Assembly (NCBI RefSeq): GCF_024055795.1
Contig: NZ_JAMXMY010000020.1
Coordinates: 62,001 to 126,000, forward strand
Length of the DNA: 64,000 bases
Direction of reading: 5' to 3'
From: Actinoallomurus purpureus
GTDB lineage: Bacteria; Actinomycetota; Actinomycetes; Streptosporangiales; Streptosporangiaceae
Both the position numbers and the translations under genes were made by a program. Positions 23,068-29,969 of the stretch are shown here, piece after piece. The notes under the pieces were generated by a model. That model was not told the DNA's origin, ran no database searches, and saw nothing but the letters and a program-made list of their open reading frames with translations. Position 1 is the first letter of the stretch; each line of letters opens with the position of its first letter.

Positions 23068-24707
23068 GCTACCCGCCCGCGCTGAGTTCCGGGCCGCCGC
23101 CGAACTCCGGGCCGTCGCCGGGGTCGGGCTCGTCGCCCGTTCCCGCCGCCCGCGAAGGGCGAGGTTCCCGCGGCAGACAGGAGGAGTACCTCGGCGCGCG
23201 GGTCCTGGACGCCCTGCTGCGCGAGGACTACGGCGGGCTGTCACGACGCGTCGAGGGCGACCGGCTCACCCTGCCCGGCGGCCGGGTCGTCGTGCTCGGC
23301 TCGGAGCCGACCGGGGCACCCGGCCGGTTGGGGCGGTATCCCGGATTCCTCGCCGAGCGCGTCGTGGACGACACCGTCGGGCTCGAGGAGGTGCTCGGCG
23401 TCGTGCGTGCGCTGGCCGACCCGCGCGACGACGTCGCGGCGTTCGACCGTGAGTGCCGGGAGACGCTGCGGGCTCTGCGCCTGTACGCGGCCGTACGCCC
23501 GCGCCCGGCCGGCGTCGCCCGGTACGACGCCCTCGCCGCCGCCGTGGACCACCCGGTGTATCCGACCGCCCGCTGCCGTCTCGGCCTGGACGAGCGTGAC
23601 CTGCTGGCCTACGCCCCGGAGTTCGGGCCCGCGTTCCGGCTCGCGTGGACCGGCGTGCCGCGCTCGGATTGCCACGGCGACCGGCCCTCCTGGTGGCCCG
23701 ACCCCGGTGACCTCGGGCTACCCGCGGACCATGACGTGTTCCCCGTGCATCCGCTGACCGCCCGCCTGGTCCCCACGATTCCGGGTCCGGCCGTGACGGT
23801 CCGGCCGACCCTGTCGATGCGCACGGTGGCGATCGGCGCCCGTGAGCACCTGAAGCTCCCGCTGCCGACCAGCACGCTCGGCCTGCGCAACCGCAGGGTG
23901 ATCGTGCCCGGCACCCTCGCCGACGGCGCGCTCGTCGAACGCGTGCTGCGGGCCGTCATCGAGCGGGAGCGGCCGCCGGTGCTGCTCGCCGACGAACAGA
24001 CGTACGGCCACGCGGACGACCCGCTGCGCGGCTACCTGGTGCGGCGCCTGCCCGCCGACGGCGTGCCGGTCGCGGCGTTGCTCGCCCGGACGCCGGACGG
24101 CCCGTACGTCATCGAGGAGCTGACCGACGACGTCGCCGGGTTCTTCGGGGCCTACCTCGCCGTGCTGTTCGACTGGAACGTCATGCTGGCGGCGAGGTAC
24201 GGCATCGCGCTGGAGGCACACCAGCAGAACGTGTCGATCGTGCCCGGCGATCCACCGCATCTGATGATCAAGGACAACGACGGGGCGCTCATCGACCTGC
24301 GCCGGCTCGCCCGCGCGCTGGGCCGAGCCCCCGGGCAGGAGGAGTTCGCCGACCCGCGGCTGGTGACCACCGACCCGGAGGCCCTGGCCCGCGTCCTCAC
24401 CACGATCACCGTGCACCTGTGCGCCGGGGCGCTCGCCTTCGGTCTCGCCGAGCGCGGGCTCCTCGACCTCGGCACGGGCCTGGGCCTCGTCCGCGACCGG
24501 CTCGGCGCCGCACTGGACGCGTACGACGACACCGGCTTTCTGCGGGCGCGGACGCTCGACGCCGACCGGCTGCCGGTCAAGGCGATGGTCACCGCCGGGA
24601 CGCTGGTCGGCAAGGACCGCACCGGCGCGCAGGACATCAACAAGCACTACGGCCCGCCCGGGCCGAACTACCTCAAGCCCCCGCACCCGAAGAGGTCGAC
24701 CACGTGA
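23064..24707 (+). CDS. NRPS-independent siderophore synthetase, IucA/IucC family (first copy)
   Basis: The 547-residue protein has a disordered Pro/Ser-rich start of about 40 residues, then family motifs: VDHPVYPTARCRLGLDERDL, YAPEFGPAFRLAW, VFPVHPLTARLV, the adenylate-binding HLKLPLPTSTLGLRNRRVI, EAHQQNVSIV and MIKDNDGALID. It activates a carboxyl of citrate or a related acid as the adenylate and condenses it with an amine or alcohol. By operon order it corresponds to PvsB. The ATG overlaps the previous stop by four bases. Confidence 0.9.
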   Translation: MSYPPALSSGPPPNSGPSPGSGSSPVPAAREGRGSRGRQEEYLGARVLDALLREDYGGLSRRVEGDRLTLPGGRVVVLGSEPTGAPGRLGRYPGFLAERVVDDTVGLEEVLGVVRALADPRDDVAAFDRECRETLRALRLYAAVRPRPAGVARYDALAAAVDHPVYPTARCRLGLDERDLLAYAPEFGPAFRLAWTGVPRSDCHGDRPSWWPDPGDLGLPADHDVFPVHPLTARLVPTIPGPAVTVRPTLSMRTVAIGAREHLKLPLPTSTLGLRNRRVIVPGTLADGALVERVLRAVIERERPPVLLADEQTYGHADDPLRGYLVRRLPADGVPVAALLARTPDGPYVIEELTDDVAGFFGAYLAVLFDWNVMLAARYGIALEAHQQNVSIVPGDPPHLMIKDNDGALIDLRRLARALGRAPGQEEFADPRLVTTDPEALARVLTTITVHLCAGALAFGLAERGLLDLGTGLGLVRDRLGAALDAYDDTGFLRARTLDADRLPVKAMVTAGTLVGKDRTGAQDINKHYGPPGPNYLKPPHPKRSTT

Positions 24708-26347
24708 CACCGCTCGCCCGAGCCGTGCCCTCGATTTCCCCGACCCGTCCCACCGTCGGCCCCTCTCCTGCGGGGCGGGTCGACCCGGACGAGGCCACCG
24801 TGCTCGCCCTGCTCAACTGCGCGGTCCGCGAGCTCTGCGCGCCCGAGCGGCAGATCCGGGTCGGCGAGGCGTACGTCACGGCCCGGCTCCCCCGTGTCGG
24901 TGTCACGCTGCGCGCCCGCCTGCGCCGACCTCCGCTGATGAGCCCCCGGCTGGCCGGTCCGATCGAGGAACGACGCGACGGCTGGGTGCCCGTGGACTGG
25001 CGGCGTATCACCGACCTGATCGCCGGGGAGCTGGAACTGACGACGGGGACGGCGAACCCGGAGTTCGCCGCGCAGGTGGCGGCCAGCCGTGACGCCATGG
25101 ACCTCATCGCCCGGCTCCGGAGGCCGGCCGCCGCCGACCCCTTCCTGCGGTCGGAGCAGTCGCTGATCGCGGGCCACCGGTTCCATCCCTCGCCCAAGTC
25201 CCGTCAGGGAGCCGACTGGCCCGACTACGCTCCCGAGCTCGGAGCCCGCTTCCCACTGCACTGGCTGGCCGTCCGGGAGGACGCGGTCCTGGAGGAGGGC
25301 GACGTCTCTGTGCTGGACCGGCTCGGCCCGCCGGTCCGCGCCGGCTACCGCGTCCTCCCCGCCCACCCGTGGCAGCTCTCCCTGCTCCGCCCCGAGTCCG
25401 ACGCCATCGTCGATCTCGGACCGTACGGCCCGGAGGCGGCGCCGACGTCCTCCGTGCGGACCGTGTACGTCCCGGACGCCTTCCTGAAGTTCAGCCTCGA
25501 CGTCCGCATCACCAACTGCGTGCGCAAGAACGCCTGGTACGAGCTGTCCGGCGCGGTGGCTCTGACGCGGGCGCTGCGGCCGGTGTTCGACGGGCTGCCC
25601 TGCGAGCTGCTGACCGAACCCGGCTACCGGACCGTGTCCGTCGGCGGCACCCGCCTTCGCGAAGGACTCGGTGTGATCGTGCGAGACGGCGTACGCGGCC
25701 TGCCGGGCACGCCGCTGCTCGCCGCCGCCATCGCCGACCCGGACGGCGACGGCCCCGCCGCCGCGTCCACGCTGCTCGGCGACGACGCCTCGCCGGACCG
25801 GGTGCTGGCCTGGTGGGACGCCTACGTGGGACACGTGGTGCCCCCAGTCCTGCACGCCTACCTGCGGCACGGCGTCGTCCTCGAACCCCACCTGCAGAAC
25901 GTCCTGATCGTGGTCGACGGCGACGGCGTGCCGGTCCGGGCGGTGTTCCGCGACCTGGAGGGCACCAAGCTCCTGCCGGAGCCGTGGGAATCGTTCCTCG
26001 CGGACCTGCCCGGCCCCGTCGCCCGCTCGCTCACCTACGACCCCGACCGCGGCTGGAACCGCGTCGTCTACTGCCTGTTCGTCAACCACCTGGCCGAGGT
26101 CCTGGCCGCCCTCGCGGACCTGTGCCCGTCGCTGGAACCCGCGCTCTGGCGAGTGGTCCGGCGGCACGTGGCCCGCTGCGCCGAGGAGACACCGGCGGGG
26201 ACCGACGGCGCGGCGCGGCTGCGGGCCCTACTGGCCGGGGCCCCACTGCCGGCAAAGGCCAACCTGCGCACCCGGTGGGCCCGCGACCCCGACCGGCAGG
26301 CGACCTACGTCCCGGTGCCCAACCCGCTCGCCGAGGCCCGCGCATGA
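24704..26347 (+). CDS. NRPS-independent siderophore synthetase, IucA/IucC family (second copy)
   Basis: Also 547 residues but clearly diverged from the preceding gene product. Motifs: GHRFHPSPKSRQGADWPDYA, VLPAHPWQLSLL, the adenylate site TSSVRTVYVPDAFLKFSLDV with ITNCVRKNAWYELSG, and LEPHLQNVLIVVDGDGVPVR followed by FRDLEGTKLL. HPSPKSR is the classic IucC-like motif. By order it matches PvsD, thought to join serine to citrate. GTG start overlaps the previous stop by four bases. The exact acyl and nucleophile substrates cannot be read from sequence. Confidence 0.92.
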   Translation: MTPLARAVPSISPTRPTVGPSPAGRVDPDEATVLALLNCAVRELCAPERQIRVGEAYVTARLPRVGVTLRARLRRPPLMSPRLAGPIEERRDGWVPVDWRRITDLIAGELELTTGTANPEFAAQVAASRDAMDLIARLRRPAAADPFLRSEQSLIAGHRFHPSPKSRQGADWPDYAPELGARFPLHWLAVREDAVLEEGDVSVLDRLGPPVRAGYRVLPAHPWQLSLLRPESDAIVDLGPYGPEAAPTSSVRTVYVPDAFLKFSLDVRITNCVRKNAWYELSGAVALTRALRPVFDGLPCELLTEPGYRTVSVGGTRLREGLGVIVRDGVRGLPGTPLLAAAIADPDGDGPAAASTLLGDDASPDRVLAWWDAYVGHVVPPVLHAYLRHGVVLEPHLQNVLIVVDGDGVPVRAVFRDLEGTKLLPEPWESFLADLPGPVARSLTYDPDRGWNRVVYCLFVNHLAEVLAALADLCPSLEPALWRVVRRHVARCAEETPAGTDGAARLRALLAGAPLPAKANLRTRWARDPDRQATYVPVPNPLAEARA

Positions 26348-27459
26348 CGGCGCCGCCCCCCGAGGCCGTCCGGGAACGCGCCCTGTCGACGCCGCTGCCC
26401 GCCTACGTCTACGACCTGGACGGACTCCGGGCCCACGCCGCCTCGGTCCGTGCGGCGACCCCGGTGGAGATCTTCTACGCGGCGAAGGCCAACCCCGACC
26501 CGCGCGTCCTCACCGCCCTCGCCCCGTACGTGGACGGCGTCGAGGTCTCCTCCGGCGGCGAACTCGCCCACGTGCGGGCGGCCCTTCCCGGCGCGCGCCT
26601 GGCGTTCGGCGGACCGGGCAAGACGGACGAGGAACTCGCGTCCGCGGCCGGCACCGGGGTCGACCGGATCCACGTCGAGAGCCCCCGCGAGCTGGAACGC
26701 CTCGCCGCCCTGCGCCGGGAGACGGACGTGCTACTCCGGGTCAACCTGCCGGTCGCGATCAGCGGGGCGGCCCTGCGGATGAGCGGCCCGTTCGGCATGG
26801 ACCCCGAGGCCCTCGGCGCCTGCCTGGACATCCTGGAGCAGGCACCCTGGCTGACGCTTCGCGGTCTGCACGCGCACCTGGCGTCGGGGCTGGAGGCCGA
26901 GCCGCTTCTGGAGGTCGCCGCCCAGGTCCTCGGCTGGGCGCGGACCTGGATGGACGGCCCGAAGGAGGTCAACCTGGGCGGCGGCATGGCCGTCGACTAC
27001 CGGAACCCCGGCGCCCGCTTCGACTGGGCGGCGTACGGCGCGGGCCTGGCGTCGCTGCGTCGGCCCGAGGAGACGCTGCGGATCGAACCGGGCCGCGCGC
27101 TGACGGCGTACTGCGGGTGGTACGTCACGGAGGTCCTCGACCTGAAACGGTCGCACGGCGAGTGGTACGCGGTCCTGCGCGGCGGCACCCATCACCTGCG
27201 CACCCCGGTGACGAAGGGCCACGACCAGCCGTTCGCGGTGCTTCCGACGGGCAAGCGGCCGGGCGCGAGTGACGCGGTGACGCTGGTCGGGCAGCTGTGC
27301 ACGCCGAAGGACGTGTTCGCCCGGCAGGTCCCGGTGGATCGGATCGCCCTCGGCGACGTCGTGGCCTTCGCCCTCGCCGGCGCGTACGCGTGGAACATCT
27401 CCCACCACGACTTCCTCATGCACCCGAAACCCATGTTCGAGTACGTCGGCCATGAATAG
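26344..27459 (+). CDS. PLP-dependent decarboxylase, diaminopimelate/ornithine type (PvsE-like)
   Basis: The 371-residue fold-type III enzyme has the PLP lysine in EIFYAAKANPDPRVL, the glycine loop VNLGGGMAVDY, IEPGRALTAYCGWYV, and the partner-subunit residues QLCTPKDVFA and AYAWNISHHDFLMHP. In siderophore operons such enzymes (PvsE, SbnH, AcsE) decarboxylate an amino-acid unit, often after attachment to citrate. Here the expected unit is seryl, giving ethanolamine. Start ATG overlaps the previous stop by four bases. It is the last gene; a hairpin follows. Confidence 0.88.
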   Translation: MTAPPPEAVRERALSTPLPAYVYDLDGLRAHAASVRAATPVEIFYAAKANPDPRVLTALAPYVDGVEVSSGGELAHVRAALPGARLAFGGPGKTDEELASAAGTGVDRIHVESPRELERLAALRRETDVLLRVNLPVAISGAALRMSGPFGMDPEALGACLDILEQAPWLTLRGLHAHLASGLEAEPLLEVAAQVLGWARTWMDGPKEVNLGGGMAVDYRNPGARFDWAAYGAGLASLRRPEETLRIEPGRALTAYCGWYVTEVLDLKRSHGEWYAVLRGGTHHLRTPVTKGHDQPFAVLPTGKRPGASDAVTLVGQLCTPKDVFARQVPVDRIALGDVVAFALAGAYAWNISHHDFLMHPKPMFEYVGHE

Positions 27460-27495
27460 GCGTTGACTGATTCGATCACCGAGCGTTTCGCATGT

Positions 27496-27515
27496 TTTCC
27501 CGGATACCCGGGAAA
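27496..27515. terminator. Hairpin between convergent genes
   Basis: Perfect 8-base arms TTTCCCGG and CCGGGAAA enclose ATAC, about 37 bases after the siderophore operon and 26 bases after the convergent lipoprotein gene ends. The A/T ends of the arms make it usable as a terminator in both directions. Confidence 0.6.
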
Positions 27516-27540
27516 GGTCCGCCCTGTTCGTCGGTCACGC

Positions 27541-27942
27541 TCACCGGTAGAACACCGCCACGCCGCCGTGGTGCGAGCACGCGCCCTGGTGGTGGGCGGC
27601 ATACGAGTAGGTCCCGTCATTACAGAGTGCCGTCGCACCGGCCGGATGGCCAGGCGGCTTAGGAGCCGAATGATGCCGTTTCGCGCGGTTGGCCGTTCGA
27701 TGCGTCGTCGGCGAGTGCGGCTTGTGCGTGTGCGCTCCACCAGCGCCGGCCCGGGTCGTCGGCGTTGACGACTCCTCTGTAGCCGACGGCTCCGGCGTGC
27801 CGGGAGGCGAATCGGCCGGTGTCGTGGACTCACCGGGCCAGGCGGACGGCGCCGCGATCCCGCCCGCGCCGGTCGCGGTCGTGCCGCATCCGCCGAGCAG
27901 CAGTGCCGCGGCGAGGATCAAGACCGATGTCCGGTGACGCAT
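27541..27942 (-). CDS. Lipoprotein with C-terminal DUF3761 domain
   Basis: The 133-residue product has a lipoprotein signal peptide with lipobox LLLGGC (Cys19), a Thr/Pro/Ser/Glu-rich linker, a His/Lys-rich segment (HTHKPHSPTTHRTANRAKRH) and the C-terminal DUF3761 module ALCNDGTYSYAAHHQGACSH followed by HGGVAVFYR. DUF3761 is a small Cys/His motif domain found on secreted proteins, of unknown role, possibly metal-binding. GGGAGACGGGA precedes the ATG. Placement next to the siderophore operon may be coincidental. Confidence 0.82.
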   Translation of the reverse strand: MRHRTSVLILAAALLLGGCGTTATGAGGIAAPSAWPGESTTPADSPPGTPEPSATEESSTPTTRAGAGGAHTHKPHSPTTHRTANRAKRHHSAPKPPGHPAGATALCNDGTYSYAAHHQGACSHHGGVAVFYR

Positions 27943-28158
27943 TCCCGTCTCCCGTCGTAGAGGACGCGTGTTGGACGGGTGCGGACCAACACGGGTTGGC
28001 GAAAAAGCGCTGATGGCGGCATATGGCCAATTCAGCGCAATACGTAACGTGTTCCGTACTTCACCGATGGCAGCCGCGAGCGAAATGCTCGGTCAACCCG
28101 CCGCGCAGATCGCACGCCGCACCGAAATGCCCGTTTCGCCACCGCGATCACCGAGCAT

Positions 28159-28182
28159 TGTGACCGCTCGCCAGCGGTCACA
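28159..28182 (+). promoter_or_regulatory. Perfect palindrome upstream of the methyltransferase gene
   Basis: Arms TGTGACCGCT and AGCGGTCACA (10 of 10 complementary) enclose CGCC, about 70 bases before the methyltransferase start. A second, looser pair (AATGCTCGGT near 28083, ACCGAGCATT near 28150) flanks the region. The otherwise gene-free 310-base gap is AT-richer than its surroundings, so it probably holds the promoter and a regulator site. Confidence 0.45.
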
Positions 28183-28252
28183 GGGAAGCTCAGTCGGTCG
28201 TCGATCAAAAAACCCGCGTGCGGTCGACCGCCAGGATCGGCAGAATCCGGCC

Positions 28253-29071
28253 ATGGAGGGGCATAGGGTCGCACCAGAGATCATCGACTACTACTCTTCG
28301 GCCTTCGACGAATCCGCCCGCCTGTCCTCCAGTGGACAGGGAGAGCTGGAGTTCCTCCGGACGCAGGAGCTGCTCCGGCGGCATCTGCCCGCACCCCCCG
28401 CCTCGGTGCTCGACGTCGGTGGCGGTCCGGGAATCCACGCGCGCTGGCTGGTGGCCGACGGATTCGAAGTTCATCTCGTGGACCCGGTCGAACGGCACGT
28501 GCGGCAGGCCCGAGCCGTGTGCGACTGCACCACCGAGCTCGGTGACGCCCGCACCCTCCGCGCGGAAGACGGGTCCTATGACGCCGTTCTCCTGCTCGGC
28601 CCCCTCTATCACCTGCTAAAGCGCGCCGACCGCGTCCAGGCGCTCCGTGAGGCGCGGCGGGTCCTGCGGCCCGGCGCCCTGATGGCGGCCGCCGCGATCA
28701 GCCGGCACGCGGAGCTCATCGACCTGGCGGCGACCGCTCGCCTCACGCCGGCCGCCACGGCGATCACTCAGGAAGTCCTCGCCTCGGGATGTCACACGAG
28801 CGAGTTCGGCTTCACGACCGCCTACTTCCACACCGCGGCCGAACTCCAGGCGGAGGCGACCGACGCCGGTTTCACGGACGTTCGCCTGTTCGGGGTCGAG
28901 GGGCCGACATGGGCGGTGCTCAAGGGGATCGCGACGCACACCGGAGGCTCTCTGACCGGCTCACCGCTCGTTGCGTCGGCGGTCACGGCGGCCCGGATCG
29001 CCGAGTCCGACCCCGCCCTCATCCCCTGCAGCTCTCACCTGATCACCTTCGGCCGGGCGCCGGATCGCTGA
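28253..29071 (+). CDS. Class I SAM-dependent methyltransferase
   Basis: The 272-residue protein has the SAM-binding motif I VLDVGGGPGIHARWLVADG, acidic end of strand 2 (VHLVDPVERHVRQA), and DAVLLLGPLYHLLKRADRVQ with EARRVLRPGALMAAAAIS, typical of UbiE/Methyltransf_11 enzymes. The C-terminal 90 residues contain a helical cap region and FTTAYFHTAAELQAEATDAG. Substrate unknown. The ATG starts just before the conserved IIDYYSSAFDESARL; longer frames extend into the palindrome region and are unlikely. No strong ribosome binding site is visible. Confidence 0.82.
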   Translation: MEGHRVAPEIIDYYSSAFDESARLSSSGQGELEFLRTQELLRRHLPAPPASVLDVGGGPGIHARWLVADGFEVHLVDPVERHVRQARAVCDCTTELGDARTLRAEDGSYDAVLLLGPLYHLLKRADRVQALREARRVLRPGALMAAAAISRHAELIDLAATARLTPAATAITQEVLASGCHTSEFGFTTAYFHTAAELQAEATDAGFTDVRLFGVEGPTWAVLKGIATHTGGSLTGSPLVASAVTAARIAESDPALIPCSSHLITFGRAPDR

Positions 29072-29087
29072 CTCCGTAATTTCGACC

Positions 29088-29519
29088 TCAGGCCGGCGAG
29101 GCGATCGGGAGCCCCGCGTCGGCCGCCGCCGCCGCGAGTCTCTGGTCATAGGTGACGAACGCGGTCAGCCTGCCACCCAGCCGTGTCGCCGTCGCCAGAT
29201 GGATCGCATCGAGCGTCCTGAGGAAGGGCTCCTTCCTCGCTGCCGCGCCCATCAGGATCTCAGAACTGACAGGCAGGACACTCACCCGGTTCATCGCCTC
29301 GCCGATCTTGCCGATCGCCTCTTCGGTCTGTTCGACATCGACGAGCCAGCCCTGATCATCATGACTGAGGCGCCAGTTGGCCCGCACGATCTCGGTTCGC
29401 GCCAGTTCGGAACTCACTTGCGCGTCGTCGGGATGAGCGCGAAGGAACGAACGCAGGGCCGAGGTCTCGGGGGCTTCCCGCACGAGTTTGAGCAGCGCGC
29501 AGGTATCGAGGTAGATCAC
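29088..29519 (-). CDS. PIN-domain ribonuclease toxin (VapC-type)
   Basis: The 143-residue protein has the four acidic PIN residues in place: D5 (MIYLDTCALLKL), E43 (SELARTEIVRANW), D104 (FLRTLDAIHLATA) and D125 (FVTYDQRLAAAA). Such proteins are Mg2+-dependent endoribonucleases that cut tRNA or rRNA when released from antitoxin. The ATG overlaps the antitoxin stop by four bases, the usual coupling for such pairs. Confidence 0.9.
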   Translation of the reverse strand: MIYLDTCALLKLVREAPETSALRSFLRAHPDDAQVSSELARTEIVRANWRLSHDDQGWLVDVEQTEEAIGKIGEAMNRVSVLPVSSEILMGAAARKEPFLRTLDAIHLATATRLGGRLTAFVTYDQRLAAAAADAGLPIASPA

Positions 29520-29836
29520 CAGCGTTCCTCTTCTCTCATGACCGCGAACACGTCATCAAGTGAACGGCCGTCCACAAGGGCAGGAAGAGGCTCGACGTCG
29601 GCCACGCTCTCGTTCAGGGGAGCGGGGATCAACTCGCCGCGTGCGACCATCGCGCGAATCAGCGCTTCGTCCGGAGAAACGGGCGTCAAGCGCGCGACGA
29701 CCTCCCCCCGGTTGGTGATCTCGGCGGCCTCCCCCGCCTCGGTCAGTTGCCGGATCACCGCCGCGGTGTTCTTCTGCAACTCACGGACTCCGACCCGGCG
29801 AATGTGCGGTTCCGGCTCGATCGGCTCTGCGGTCAT
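29516..29836 (-). CDS. Phd/YefM-family antitoxin
   Basis: The 106-residue protein contains RRVGVRELQKNTAAVIRQLT and AAEITNRGEVVARLTPV, the DNA-binding Phd/YefM fold that neutralises PIN toxins and represses the operon. A C-terminal acidic/hydrophobic arm (ADVEPLPALVDGRSLDDVFA) would wrap the toxin. No ribosome binding site precedes it. A promoter is placed so that the transcript should begin at or next to this ATG, pointing to leaderless translation; the ATG nine bases upstream overlaps the -10 box and is therefore not preferred. Confidence 0.88.
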   Translation of the reverse strand: MTAEPIEPEPHIRRVGVRELQKNTAAVIRQLTEAGEAAEITNRGEVVARLTPVSPDEALIRAMVARGELIPAPLNESVADVEPLPALVDGRSLDDVFAVMREEERW

Positions 29837-29843
29837 GTACGTC

Positions 29844-29872
29844 ATGATACGCCGATGTACAGCGCCTTGTAA
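29844..29872 (-). promoter_or_regulatory. Promoter of the toxin-antitoxin pair, leaderless configuration
   Basis: On the minus strand TTACAA and TATCAT are separated by exactly 17 bases. The antitoxin ATG lies seven bases after the -10 box, the usual distance to the transcription start. A GTAC/ATGAC-rich dyad overlaps the -10 region and could be the antitoxin operator. Confidence 0.6.
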
Positions 29873-29909
29873 GCAGTACGTCACTTTCCGCAGCCACCGG
29901 GCGTACCCG

Positions 29910-29938
29910 TTGACGGAAAAGGTTTTCACATCTAGGTT
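29910..29938 (+). promoter_or_regulatory. Promoter of the GH35 beta-galactosidase gene
   Basis: TTGACG and TAGGTT are separated by 17 bases, and the start codon lies about 30 bases further on, behind GGAG. It diverges from the toxin-antitoxin promoter, with the two -35 boxes about 38 bases apart. Confidence 0.55.
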
Positions 29939-29969
29939 CCGAGCCAGCCCCCTGAGCTCCGGAGACCCC

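Noticed and set aside
23064-26347. Desferrioxamine-type siderophore locus
   Set aside because: A desferrioxamine locus has one NIS synthetase with a lysine decarboxylase, monooxygenase and acyltransferase; none of the latter two is present, while an ATP-grasp ligase and two synthetases are.
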